Below are positions 30,635-38,989 of a stretch of 60,522 nucleotides of DNA, one piece after another; positions within the stretch are counted from its first letter, which is position 1; every line of letters starts with the position of its first letter. Both the position numbers and the translations under genes were made by a program. This DNA comes from an uncultured Clostridia bacterium (lineage in GTDB: Bacteria; Bacillota; Clostridia; Christensenellales; CAG-138): NCBI GenBank assembly GCA_944336625.1, contig CALVLF010000132.1:1-60522 (forward strand). Direction: 5' to 3'. The notes under the pieces were generated by a model. The model was not told the origin of the DNA and did not search any database. It saw only the letters and a list, made by a program, of their open reading frames with translations.

Positions 30635-32425
30635 TTACTTGCGGCTGATGGCGCCGAACTTACAGACCTCCATGCAGGAGCCGCACTTGACGCACTTGTC
30701 GTTGTCGATGACATGGGCCTCACGGACCTTGCCAGTGATAGCGCCGGCAGGGCACTGGCGGGCGCACATGGTGCAGCCTTTGCACTTTTCAGGGTCTATG
30801 GTGTAGCTGAGCAGGGCCTTGCACACGCCGGCCGGGCAGCGCTTTTCGTTGATATGGGCCTCATACTCATCCCGGAAATAGCGGATAGTGGAAAGGACGG
30901 GGTTGGGCGCCGTCTGGCCCAGGCCGCACAGGGCAGATGCCTTGATGTTCTTGCCCAGGGTTTCCAGCTTTTCGATATCGCCGGGCTCGCCCTTGCCCTC
31001 GGTAATGCGCTCCAGAATCTCCAGCATCCGGCGGGTACCGATGCGGCAGGGGGGGCATTTACCGCAGCTCTCATCCACGGTGAACTCCAGGAAGAACTTG
31101 GCGATATTCACCATGCAGTTATCTTCGTCCATGACGATCATGCCGCCGGAGCCCATCATGGAACCGATGGAGATCAGGTTATCATAATCGATGGGGATAT
31201 CCAGGTGTTCCGCCGGGATGCAGCCGCCGGAGGGGCCGCCGGTCTGGGCCGCCTTGAACTTCTTCCCATTGGGAATGCCGCCGCCAATATCGTAAATGAC
31301 CTCCCGCAGGGTAGTGCCCATAGGGATCTCCACAAGGCCGGTGTTGTTGATCTTTCCGCCCAGCGCGAAGACCTTGGTGCCCTTGCTCTTTTCCGTGCCC
31401 ATGGAAGCAAACCATTCGGGCCCATTGAGGATGATCTGGCAGATGTTGGCATAGGTTTCTACGTTATTGAGCAGGGTGGGCTTGCCCCAGAGGCCCTTTA
31501 CCGCCGGGAAAGGAGGCCGGGTACGGGGCTCGCCCCGCTTGCCCTCGATGGAGGCCAGAAGGGCCGTCTCCTCGCCGCAGACGAAGGCGCCGCTGCCCAG
31601 GCGCAGGTCGATATCGAACTTGAAGCCCGTGCCCAGGATATTATCGCCCAAAAGGCCATAGTCCCGCGCCTGGTCGATGGCAATGCGCAGGCGCTTTACG
31701 GCGATGGGGTATTCTGCACGGACGTAAATATAGCCCTGCTGCGCGCCGATGCAGTAGCCGGCGATGGTCATGGCTTCCAGCACGGAGTGGGGGTCGCCTT
31801 CCAGAACGGAGCGGTCCATAAAGGCGCCCGGATCGCCCTCATCCGCGTTGCAGCAAACGTATTTTCCGTCGCTTTCCGGGGCTTTGGCAAATTTCCACTT
31901 CAGGCCCGTGGGGAAGCCGCCGCCGCCACGGCCCCGAAGGCCGCTGGCCAGCACGATATCCACCACATCGTCCCGGGAAAGCTCCGTCAAGCACTTTGCA
32001 AGGGCTTTATAGCCGTCAAAGGCGATATATTCATCGATATTTTCCGGGTCGATCATACCGCAGTTGCGCAGGGCAATGCGGTGCTGCTTTTTATAGAAGT
32101 CGGATTCATTCAGGGTGGTGTTGATACCCCGCTCATCCGTTTCTTTATAAATAAGGCGCTGGACGGGACGGCCCTTGATGAGGTGCTCATTGACGATCTC
32201 TTCCACGTCTTCTGGCTTTACATGGCTGTAATATACGCCTTCCGGATAAACCACCACGATGGGGCCTGCCGCGCAAAGGCCAAAGCAACCCGTGCGAATG
32301 ACCTGGATTTCCTTATCATAGCCCTTTTCGGCCAGGAGCTGATTGAAATTTTCGATGATCTGCAAAGAATTCGAGGACGTGCAGCCAGTTCCTGCGCAGA
32401 CCAGTACATGAGAATGATAAAGCAT
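30635..32425 (-). CDS. NADH-binding flavin/Fe-S subunit, NuoF/HydB-like
   Basis: A 596-residue diaphorase subunit: N-terminal thioredoxin-like [2Fe-2S] domain (about 1-90, TGCFGLCAAGPIVVVYPEG), NADH/FMN-binding domain (about 150-410, with GLRGRGGGGFPTGLKW and CNADEGDPGAFMDR), SLBB domain, the CGKCPPCRIGTRR [4Fe-4S] domain (about 475) and two C-terminal ferredoxin motifs (CKGCTMCARQCP, CVKCGSCMEVCK). It moves electrons between NADH and ferredoxin or a hydrogenase partner. It is the last gene of the operon; a catalytic HydA would be expected next but a terminator follows. Confidence 0.95.
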   Translation of the reverse strand: MLYHSHVLVCAGTGCTSSNSLQIIENFNQLLAEKGYDKEIQVIRTGCFGLCAAGPIVVVYPEGVYYSHVKPEDVEEIVNEHLIKGRPVQRLIYKETDERGINTTLNESDFYKKQHRIALRNCGMIDPENIDEYIAFDGYKALAKCLTELSRDDVVDIVLASGLRGRGGGGFPTGLKWKFAKAPESDGKYVCCNADEGDPGAFMDRSVLEGDPHSVLEAMTIAGYCIGAQQGYIYVRAEYPIAVKRLRIAIDQARDYGLLGDNILGTGFKFDIDLRLGSGAFVCGEETALLASIEGKRGEPRTRPPFPAVKGLWGKPTLLNNVETYANICQIILNGPEWFASMGTEKSKGTKVFALGGKINNTGLVEIPMGTTLREVIYDIGGGIPNGKKFKAAQTGGPSGGCIPAEHLDIPIDYDNLISIGSMMGSGGMIVMDEDNCMVNIAKFFLEFTVDESCGKCPPCRIGTRRMLEILERITEGKGEPGDIEKLETLGKNIKASALCGLGQTAPNPVLSTIRYFRDEYEAHINEKRCPAGVCKALLSYTIDPEKCKGCTMCARQCPAGAITGKVREAHVIDNDKCVKCGSCMEVCKFGAISRK

Positions 32426-32464
32426 CTTCCGTTCTCCTTCAATTCCTTCGATTTGGGGTATTTA

Positions 32465-32833
32465 TTATTCGTAGCTGCCGATGGTATATTCCACCACAGG
32501 ATTTCCGTTTACAATATGCTCGGAAACGATGCGGGCAACCTGCTCGGGCTTTACCTTGCAGTAGGTGACCTTTTCCTGGCCAGGGGTGTAAACCTCCACA
32601 ATGGGCTCCAGCCGGCAAAGCCCAATACAGCCGGTCTGGGAAACGGTCACGTTGTCGAGGTGGCGCTTATTGATCTCATCGACAAAGGCCGCCATAACCG
32701 GACGGGCACCAGCAGCAATACCACAAGTTGCCAACCCTACGACGACGCGAACGCCGTCCTCCCGGTTTTTGCGCAGGTTTAACTCATGGATGGTTTTTTG
32801 CCGGATGGCTTCCAGTTCTTGCAGGGTTTTCAT
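32465..32833 (-). CDS. Thioredoxin-like [2Fe-2S] ferredoxin protein
   Basis: A 122-residue protein with the thioredoxin-fold [2Fe-2S] domain seen in the hydrogenase-linked NuoE relatives: GLATCGIAAGARPVMAAF supplies one ligand segment and SQTGCIGLCRLEPIVEVY the other. It is found as an extra electron carrier next to NuoF/HydB in clostridial hydrogenase operons. It lies 3 bases after the upstream ATPase gene and 39 bases before the NuoF-like gene. Confidence 0.9.
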   Translation of the reverse strand: MKTLQELEAIRQKTIHELNLRKNREDGVRVVVGLATCGIAAGARPVMAAFVDEINKRHLDNVTVSQTGCIGLCRLEPIVEVYTPGQEKVTYCKVKPEQVARIVSEHIVNGNPVVEYTIGSYE

Positions 32834-32836
32834 TGA

Positions 32837-33385
32837 TTATTTACCTCCATATAGTTCAGATTCGTTATTTGAAAGGAAATCCTTGATAAAGGCCGTAATC
32901 TCCGGGGCGTCCAGAGGGGCGCCGTCCAATATGCGCAGGAGCTCCGCCGTATCCAGCTCGTATTCCTGCCCATCCACCCGGTGAGAGTAGTGGATGCGGA
33001 GCTGGGGGTTGCCGGTGATGAGCAGCAACACCGTATCCGCAATATTGCCCAGGGGCGGCCGGTCGATATGGCTCTGGCGGTAGGTGCCCTGCACGCGGGT
33101 CCCCTTCCCCTCCGGGCTTTCCAAGGAAAAGCTACCCTCGCAGGCTTCGCAGCCCGCTTTAAACAGGGGGATCCCCAGGCCCACCTTCCGGGTGGTACGG
33201 GTGGTGACGAAGGGGCTGCTCACCGCCTTTGTCATTTCCGGGGACATACCGCAGCCATCATCCTGAATGATGACGGTGAAGGTATCCGCACGGGTATCCT
33301 CCTCGACCCGCAGCTGGATGTTCTTAGCCCCGGCCCGGATGGAGTTTTGCATAAGGTCCAGAATGTGCAGGGATATCTCTTTCAC
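32837..33385 (-). CDS. Small GHKL ATPase (histidine-kinase-like ATP-binding protein)
   Basis: A 182-residue protein consisting of a histidine-kinase-type ATPase domain only: N-box LHILDLMQNSIRAGAKN, G1 DDGCGMS, G2 TTRTTRKVGLGIPLF. No phosphorylated His domain is present. It starts with GTG at 33385 overlapping the PHP gene stop as GTGA, with AAAGGAGC upstream; the longer open frame is not favoured. Such ATPases accompany hydrogenase regulatory genes in Clostridia, perhaps as kinases or anti-factor-like switches, but the partner is unknown. Confidence 0.85.
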   Translation of the reverse strand: MKEISLHILDLMQNSIRAGAKNIQLRVEEDTRADTFTVIIQDDGCGMSPEMTKAVSSPFVTTRTTRKVGLGIPLFKAGCEACEGSFSLESPEGKGTRVQGTYRQSHIDRPPLGNIADTVLLLITGNPQLRIHYSHRVDGQEYELDTAELLRILDGAPLDAPEITAFIKDFLSNNESELYGGK

Positions 33386-34107
33386 GGGCCGCTCCTTTCC
33401 AGGCGTTCCTGCAGGCCTTCCCCCGCCATTAGGGCGTCTACAATCCCCTGGGGGCTCAGGCTTTCGCAGTGGAGGATATGCCCTTCCTCCAGGATATCCA
33501 TAAGCTGATGGGCATCGCTGGATATAAGGCACAGCTTACCCAGGGCGCTGTGGGGCCGCATGCGGTAAATCTCCACGGTGGGCATAGGCGGCTCTTCCGG
33601 CCAGAAGCCCAAAATCGGCAGCAGGCTGTTGGCCCCCTTGTTGATATGGGCCGGGACCATAATGCCCCCCAGCTGCCGGGCCGTTTGGGCCACCTCCCGG
33701 ATATCCAGGCTGCAGGCCGTAATGAGCAGCCGCTCTACCTCCCCGGCCACCTCGTCGTTTTCATCCATCCATCGCTGGGTGCCAAAGACGGAGGGCTTGT
33801 TTTTTATCTTCGTCTGCTTCTTTTCCAGGAGCTCCCCCATTTCCAGGGCTTGCTCCACCTGCGGAAAATAACAAAGCAGGTGGATATCCTCCTGGCTGGT
33901 CACCTCCAGCCCCGGCACAACGCACACCCCATATTCCTGCCCTGCCTTGATGGCTGCCGGCAGGTTCAGCGCAGCGTTATGGTCACAGATGGCGATAGCA
34001 TCCAGCCCTTTGAGCTTTGCCATGCCTACAATATTCCAGGGAGTCATATCCTCTTCTGCGCAGGGGGAAAGGCAGGAGTGGATATGCAGATCGACCCGGA
34101 TCCGCAT
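33382..34107 (-). CDS. PHP-domain phosphoesterase-like protein
   Basis: A 241-residue metal-dependent PHP protein. The ligands are visible as VDLHIHS, IAICDHNAAL, GLEVTSQEDIHLL, MVPAHINKG and SSDAHQLMD. These proteins hydrolyse phosphoester bonds; in hydrogenase operons the substrate is unknown. It follows the DRTGG gene by 5 bases and overlaps the downstream ATPase gene by 4 bases. Confidence 0.9.
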   Translation of the reverse strand: MRIRVDLHIHSCLSPCAEEDMTPWNIVGMAKLKGLDAIAICDHNAALNLPAAIKAGQEYGVCVVPGLEVTSQEDIHLLCYFPQVEQALEMGELLEKKQTKIKNKPSVFGTQRWMDENDEVAGEVERLLITACSLDIREVAQTARQLGGIMVPAHINKGANSLLPILGFWPEEPPMPTVEIYRMRPHSALGKLCLISSDAHQLMDILEEGHILHCESLSPQGIVDALMAGEGLQERLERSGP

Positions 34108-34112
34108 TTTCC

Positions 34113-34448
34113 CTACGCGATGCCCAGCCCATACAGCTGCCCGGCCAGCTTATAGCTGGAATGGGGGCTGCGCAGAACCGGGATGCCCTCTTCCTGGGCT
34201 TTTGCCAGGGTTTCTTCTTCCACAGCGGCGCCGCCGGATACGATCACACAGGAAAAATCATGCAGGCTGGCCACCGCAATAACGTTCAGATGGGTCTGGA
34301 CGGTGATCCAGGCCATGCCTCCCTCTCCTTCCGCCATCACCACGCTCAGCAAATCGCATACGCAGCCGCCGGTAATTTCCCGGCTTACATCCGTCTGCGG
34401 CGTGAGCAGTTCCAGCTCCATGGCTTGGATTATTTGGGCAACCGTCAT
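34113..34448 (-). CDS. DRTGG-domain protein
   Basis: A 111-residue single-domain protein resembling the DRTGG fold found fused to CBS domains or phosphotransacetylases: VSREITGGCVCDLLSVVM near the start and HDFSCVIVSGGAAVEEETLAKAQEEGIPVLRS at about 63-94 (described by position). Function is unknown; adenylate-ligand sensing has been suggested for relatives. It lies between the hydrogenase-like gene and the PHP gene, and a related protein is encoded at 36228. Confidence 0.82.
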   Translation of the reverse strand: MTVAQIIQAMELELLTPQTDVSREITGGCVCDLLSVVMAEGEGGMAWITVQTHLNVIAVASLHDFSCVIVSGGAAVEEETLAKAQEEGIPVLRSPHSSYKLAGQLYGLGIA

Positions 34449-34487
34449 GGCTACGCCTCCTTTTTCGGCATGAAATGCTTAGAAATC

Positions 34488-35774
34488 TTATAGGTTGGTC
34501 AGATCCACCATCTGGCGGGCAAGCTGCTCAACCTTTTCTTTAAGTTTGAATACGCAGTCCAGCTCATTGGCCCTGCCCTGAACGATATCCTCCGCCAATG
34601 CCCGGCAAGTGGGGCTGCCGCAGGAGCCGCAATCCAAGCCCTTAAAGGTTTTTGTAAGGGCCTCAATCCGCTCCATCTTGGCGATGGCTTCCGCAATATT
34701 ATCGCTCAGCTTGATCCCCGGCAGCGGTTCCAGAGGCGCGCGAAGATGAATATCATCCCGAGGCTCCACCGGGGGCAGGGGATGCGTTTTTTCATCTTCT
34801 TTCATATGCTCCGTGAGCTTGCGCAGGGAATTCTTGGCCACGAAAGCATTTTCGAAAACCAGCGGCCCTCCTACGCAGCCTCCTACGCAGGAGGAACCTT
34901 CGAAGAAATCCAGATCGTTGAGCCGTCCGTTTTCAATCTCTTCCAGTACGTAAATGACATTGTGGATGCCATCTACGGAAAGCACGTTGTTATTATCCAG
35001 AGCCGCCCCTTCGCCGCCGTAATTAGCCCAGTTGACGCCCTGCCAGGTAGCATGGCGCTTGCGCTTGATCTCTTCGGATATAGGCTGCTTCATCTGGGCG
35101 CTCAGAAGGCCATAAATATCCTGTATGGCAATGACGCCATCTACATAGCTTCCACGGTCGGAATGAATGCTGGCCATTTTTGCCGGGCACGGGGTAATGA
35201 AGAAGGCGCCGATCTCTTCGATAGGAACGCCATGTGCCTTGGAATATTCCTCCTTGGCCATGCGGCCCGCCAGCTCCTTGGGGGAGAGCACATCTGCAAC
35301 ATGGGGCAAAAGCTCCGGAAAGCGCAGGCGAATGAGGGTAACCACCGCCGGACAGGCTGAAGAGATAAGCGGCCGTACCTTCTGGGTTTTCAGCATCTCC
35401 CGCACCGTAGCGGAAACGATATCCGCTGCCCGAGCAACCTCGAATACATCGCTGAACCCCAGGCCCAGAAGGGCGTTGAGAACGGTATCCACGCTGGTTA
35501 AGTTGCGAAATTGTGCATATAAGGTAGGGGCAGGCAGAGCAATACGGTGTTTGAAACGATAGATGCTGTTGATAGGGTCTGTTTGGGCTACTTTGGCATG
35601 GTGAGGGCAGTTCTGTATGCACACGCCGCAGTCGATGCAAAGCTCGTAGAGAATCCTTGCTTTTCCATTTCGAACGCGGATACACTCCATGGGGCATTTT
35701 TTCAGGCAGGTTGTACAGCCCACGCAGCGATCCCGTTCCAGCTTAACGCTATGGTATATTCTCTTTGCAGTCAT
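34488..35774 (-). CDS. [FeFe]-hydrogenase-like protein lacking the proton-relay Cys
   Basis: A 428-residue protein: two [4Fe-4S] ferredoxin motifs (CVGCTTCLKKCP, CIDCGVCIQNCP), a hydrogenase large-subunit domain (about 75-330) and a C-terminal CGSCGSPTC Fe-S motif with a coiled tail. H-cluster loops are SSACPAV, TPCPAK and SSCVGGCVGGP. The four cluster cysteines (141, 196, 296, 300) are kept, but the residue before Cys141, which in catalytic enzymes is the proton-relay Cys, is Ala140. Such enzymes are considered slow or sensory. There is no PAS domain. It lies among DRTGG, PHP and GHKL genes in the NuoEF operon. Confidence 0.88.
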   Translation of the reverse strand: MTAKRIYHSVKLERDRCVGCTTCLKKCPMECIRVRNGKARILYELCIDCGVCIQNCPHHAKVAQTDPINSIYRFKHRIALPAPTLYAQFRNLTSVDTVLNALLGLGFSDVFEVARAADIVSATVREMLKTQKVRPLISSACPAVVTLIRLRFPELLPHVADVLSPKELAGRMAKEEYSKAHGVPIEEIGAFFITPCPAKMASIHSDRGSYVDGVIAIQDIYGLLSAQMKQPISEEIKRKRHATWQGVNWANYGGEGAALDNNNVLSVDGIHNVIYVLEEIENGRLNDLDFFEGSSCVGGCVGGPLVFENAFVAKNSLRKLTEHMKEDEKTHPLPPVEPRDDIHLRAPLEPLPGIKLSDNIAEAIAKMERIEALTKTFKGLDCGSCGSPTCRALAEDIVQGRANELDCVFKLKEKVEQLARQMVDLTNL

Positions 35775-35797
35775 GGCAGTTCCTCCCCTTTCTCAGG

Positions 35798-36238
35798 CTA
35801 AAGGTTAAAGTCCATGCTGATGGAAGTGCCTTTTCCCAGGACAGATTCAATTTTGAATGCATCGGCGCAGCGCTTCATATTGGGCATGCCCATGCCTGCG
35901 CCAAATCCCAGCATGCGCACCTCTTCCGAGGCGGTGGAGTAGCCCTCCTGCATGGCCAGGTCGATATTTTCAATGCCTGGTCCTACATCATCCACCAGAA
36001 GTCGCACACGGTCTGGGTAGATGATCAGCCGCATGGTGCCGCCCCAGGAATGAATCGCTAGATTGATTTCCGCCTCATAAGAGGCAATGGCGATCCGCCG
36101 GATCACCGGGGAGGCTACGCCCAGTTTTTTCAGGGTGTTTTTAAAAGACGCGGCGATCTGTCCGGCGGTAGCAAAGTCGCCCTGCTCCACCTGACGGGTC
36201 TCCTGAAACGTTACCTGTTCGCCGTGTTCATTGCTCAT
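35798..36238 (-). CDS. RsbW-like GHKL ATPase
   Basis: A 146-residue anti-sigma-factor-like ATP-binding protein: N-box IASYEAEINLAIHSWGG, G1 VDDVGPGIENID, G2 GFGAGMGMPNMKRCAD. RsbW relatives act as serine kinases or anti-sigma switches. The start at 36238 lies inside the end of the preceding DRTGG gene (11-base overlap) with AGGAAGG upstream. Together with the second ATPase and the SpoIIE-type phosphatase elsewhere in the window it could form a partner-switching circuit, which is inference. Confidence 0.87.
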   Translation of the reverse strand: MSNEHGEQVTFQETRQVEQGDFATAGQIAASFKNTLKKLGVASPVIRRIAIASYEAEINLAIHSWGGTMRLIIYPDRVRLLVDDVGPGIENIDLAMQEGYSTASEEVRMLGFGAGMGMPNMKRCADAFKIESVLGKGTSISMDFNL

Positions 36239-36587
36239 CGACCCGCCGCCTTCCTCGCAAACCGTGCTTATACAGTTCGCCGCAAGCGGCGAACATGGTA
36301 AATCCCGTGCGCAGGATAGAAATGTCGTTTTCCCGGGCCGCTTCAATCATTTCCGCAGTAGGGACTTTATTCCGTACGAATATGACGGCTTTCAGGTCCA
36401 ATATCTGTGCCGTAAGCACGGTATGAATCGTGCAAAGGCCCGATATCAGCACCCGGTCGCACTCCGTAGAAACCAACACATCGCTCATCATATCGCTGGC
36501 GACTGCAAGGGGTATGTCTAAATGTAAATTCTCTTGTCCGCAAATCACTTCGGCCTCGAGGATCTCAGCCATGCGCCCTAGTTCCAT
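36228..36587 (-). CDS. DRTGG-domain protein
   Basis: A 119-residue protein of the DRTGG type: LAVASDMMSDVLV holds the domain's signature region, and LDLKAVIFVRNKVPTAEMIEAARENDISIL follows at about 65-94. It ends with a basic tail (HGLRGRRRVDEQ). It lies between NuoE-like and ATPase genes; ribosome site AAAGGAG. Function is unknown. It and the protein at 34113 are probably paralogues. Confidence 0.82.
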   Translation of the reverse strand: MELGRMAEILEAEVICGQENLHLDIPLAVASDMMSDVLVSTECDRVLISGLCTIHTVLTAQILDLKAVIFVRNKVPTAEMIEAARENDISILRTGFTMFAACGELYKHGLRGRRRVDEQ

Positions 36588-36621
36588 CCTGGCTCCTTTC
36601 TATGCTCTGGATCGGTAAAAA

Positions 36622-37113
36622 TTAACCCAGCTGCCGGTATTTTTCGATGATACCAGGAATATCCTCAGGCACCAGGCGGCCATAAACCTCGCCGTTGATC
36701 ATCATGGCAGGGGCAAGGCCGCAGCAGCCGATGCAGCGGGTAGCATCCAGGGTAAACATACCATCCGAGGTGGTTTTGCCAACTTCAACGCCGCCCAGAA
36801 TTTTCTGCACCTCATCCAGGACAAGCTGCGCGCCCTTTACATAGCAAGCCGTTCCCAGGCAGAGGCCGATGGCGTATTTGCCCTTGGGCTCCAGGGAAAA
36901 CAGGGAATAAAAGGTAGCGATGCCATAAATTTCAGCCACGGGCACATTCATCGCGTCGGAAATATACTGCTGTACTTCCGCATCGACGCAGCCAATGATG
37001 TCCTGCGCTTGCTGCATAACCGGCAAAAGTCCGCCCGGCTTATCTTTCCACTGGCGGATCACTTCGTCGAGCTGCTTATAGCCCTCTGTGCGTGCGCTTT
37101 TCTCGTTTGCCAT
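36622..37113 (-). CDS. NADH dehydrogenase/hydrogenase 2Fe-2S subunit, NuoE/HydC-like
   Basis: A 163-residue protein with a helical N-terminus and a thioredoxin-like [2Fe-2S] domain. Ligand motifs CLGTACYVKGA and DATRCIGCCGLAPAMMINGEVY are intact. It pairs with NuoF/HydB to form the NADH module of bifurcating hydrogenases and formate or NAD(P)-linked dehydrogenases. It is the first gene of the nine-gene operon ending at 30635. AGGAGG lies upstream. Confidence 0.94.
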   Translation of the reverse strand: MANEKSARTEGYKQLDEVIRQWKDKPGGLLPVMQQAQDIIGCVDAEVQQYISDAMNVPVAEIYGIATFYSLFSLEPKGKYAIGLCLGTACYVKGAQLVLDEVQKILGGVEVGKTTSDGMFTLDATRCIGCCGLAPAMMINGEVYGRLVPEDIPGIIEKYRQLG

Positions 37114-37174
37114 GAATAACTATATCCTCCTTGATTGTTTGGCGCTAAAGATTCGCACCGAAAGATTTGTTTAC

Positions 37175-37203
37175 ACTATACTTTGTCTAGTTTATCACAC
37201 AAA
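37175..37203 (-). promoter_or_regulatory. Promoter of the hyd-like operon
   Basis: On the minus strand TTTGTG (37198-37203), 17 bases, TATAGT (37175-37180). Transcription would start about 55 bases before the NuoE-like gene. Confidence 0.5.
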
Positions 37204-37217
37204 TCGGCCATTGAAAA

Positions 37218-37244
37218 GCCTTTGAGCAGAAATTGCCCAAAGGC
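37218..37244 (-). terminator. Terminator downstream of the MATE gene
   Basis: On the minus strand GCCTTTG pairs with CAAAGGC across a 13-base loop and is followed by TTTTC. The 37245-37408 stretch before it holds no gene I can support. Confidence 0.5.
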
Positions 37245-37408
37245 TTAAAATTATAATAGACCCTTTTTATATATTCATATTATTTATCCATAAAGCATAA
37301 AAGTTTGAAATCCCTTATGCAGTTTTTCCCTTGGAAAAAGGCGGTTTTTCTGTATTTTCTCTAGCAAAAGGAGGGAAACGTCCCATTAGGCCTGCATATC
37401 CTGCATAT

Positions 37409-38800
37409 TTATTTTTCCTCTACGATATTATTAATCCATATATCACTGCGGACAAAGGCATAGCCCAGGATGCCCTTAAGCAGGTCAAGAGACTGAACGA
37501 TCAGATAAAAGGTGCGGATAGGAAGCTCCGTGAACCGGGAAAGAACCAGGGCCGTCGGAATAGAAAGAATCCATAGAAGGCCGCTATCGAAGATGAACGT
37601 AATGGTGGTTTTCCCGCCGGAACGCAGGGTAAAATACGAGGCATTCAGGAAAGCATGCAGCGGCAGGAAGGCAGCCGTGATCACGATCAAATCCCGGGCC
37701 AGCAGGCGAACCTCCTGGGTGGTATTATATAAGTAGGGAATTACCGGAGCCGCTGCCATCATCACTAGGCATACCGCCGTACAGCACAGCACGGAACACA
37801 CGATGAGCCGCACATCCGTACGGCGGGCCTCTTCCATCTTTCCGGCGCCCAGCAGGTTTCCTATAATAATGCCGATGGCGTTTCCCATGGAGATAACGGC
37901 CACATTAAATAGATTTGTCACTGTGGAAGAGATGTTATAAGCCGCTACCGTAGCAAGGCCCCGGGTGGAATAGCACTGGGCCAGGATTGTCAGCCCCATG
38001 GACCAGAACAGCTCGTTTACCAGCAGGGGCATCCCTTTGCGAATGATCTGCCGGACCAGGTCCAGGGGAATGCGGAAGCTCTTGTACAGGCCGCAAGAAA
38101 AAGGGCAGTATTCCTGGTGCGCATGGGTCCACCAGATCACGGCCCCCGCCTCTGCAAAGCGGGAGATCACCGTAGCCAGGGCGGCGCCCCGAACCCCCAT
38201 GGCGGGGAAGCCGAATTTCCCATAGATGAGCAGATAGTTCAGCACCAGGTTGATGCCCACAGCCAAAAGGGCAGCGTTCATGGGCACTACGGCCTGGCGG
38301 GTTTCCCGCAGTGTGCTGGCATATGCCTGGGAAACTGCAAAGGGCAGCAACCCCCAGGCCATGATCTTCAGATAATCCCGGGCAGCCGTTAGAGTCGCCT
38401 GGATGTTTCCAGTCTGGCTGCCTTCATGGAGGAAAAGGGAAATGATCTGCATATCCCACAGGCGGAGGACGAGCAGAGCCAGGGCCAGGATCAGCCCGGC
38501 GCAGATCAGTTTAAACCGGAAGGTATGCCGCAGCCCCTCCTGATCCTGGCGGCCAAAGAACTGGGCGCCAAAGATTCCGGCGCCGGATACGCCGCCGAAA
38601 ATGCTCATGTTGAAAACAAATAAAAGCTGGTTCACGATGGCCACGCCGCTCATGGGGTCGGTCCCCAGGCGGCCTACCATTACGTTATCCAGCAGGCTTA
38701 CCAGGTTTGTTATGGCGTTTTGAACCAGGATGGGAAAAGCGATGGCCGCCACCATCCTGTAGAATGCCCGGTCTCCAAAGAATCGCTCCCTTAACCGCAA
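37409..38800 (-). CDS. MATE-family efflux transporter
   Basis: A 463-residue membrane protein with twelve predicted transmembrane segments in two six-helix MatE repeats (about 15-225 and 240-445). Typical elements are FPILVQNAITNLVSLLDNVMVGRLG in helices 1-2 (by position 18-42), VAIVNQL and GNAIGIIIGNLLGAGKMEEARR. It exports drugs or metabolites in exchange for Na+ or H+. It is a single gene, divergent from apgM. Confidence 0.95.
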   Translation of the reverse strand: MRLRERFFGDRAFYRMVAAIAFPILVQNAITNLVSLLDNVMVGRLGTDPMSGVAIVNQLLFVFNMSIFGGVSGAGIFGAQFFGRQDQEGLRHTFRFKLICAGLILALALLVLRLWDMQIISLFLHEGSQTGNIQATLTAARDYLKIMAWGLLPFAVSQAYASTLRETRQAVVPMNAALLAVGINLVLNYLLIYGKFGFPAMGVRGAALATVISRFAEAGAVIWWTHAHQEYCPFSCGLYKSFRIPLDLVRQIIRKGMPLLVNELFWSMGLTILAQCYSTRGLATVAAYNISSTVTNLFNVAVISMGNAIGIIIGNLLGAGKMEEARRTDVRLIVCSVLCCTAVCLVMMAAAPVIPYLYNTTQEVRLLARDLIVITAAFLPLHAFLNASYFTLRSGGKTTITFIFDSGLLWILSIPTALVLSRFTELPIRTFYLIVQSLDLLKGILGYAFVRSDIWINNIVEEK

Positions 38801-38850
38801 CCTACAATTCCTCCTTTAATTTTTTCACCTTCCCGGCAAAAACAAATCCT

Positions 38851-38879
38851 AGTATAGCATTTCCCCCACCTTGCCGCAA
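38851..38879 (-). promoter_or_regulatory. Promoter of the MATE gene
   Basis: On the minus strand TTGCGG (38874-38879), 17 bases, TATACT (38851-38856), about 50 bases before the start codon. Confidence 0.55.
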
Positions 38880-38989
38880 TGCCTTTCCCGAAAATTCTTG
38901 CCTTATACCATAAGAAGGGCTATTCTATATCTATCTGGACGATTTTGTCCCCTTTGCGAAAAATATATTTGAAATATAGGAGGCACCCC

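Noticed and set aside
30425..32782. 785-codon open frame on the plus strand opposite the NuoF-like gene
   Set aside because: It is the antisense shadow of nuoF and the 2Fe-2S gene. Its product lacks any domain signature, and the minus-strand genes have complete motifs.
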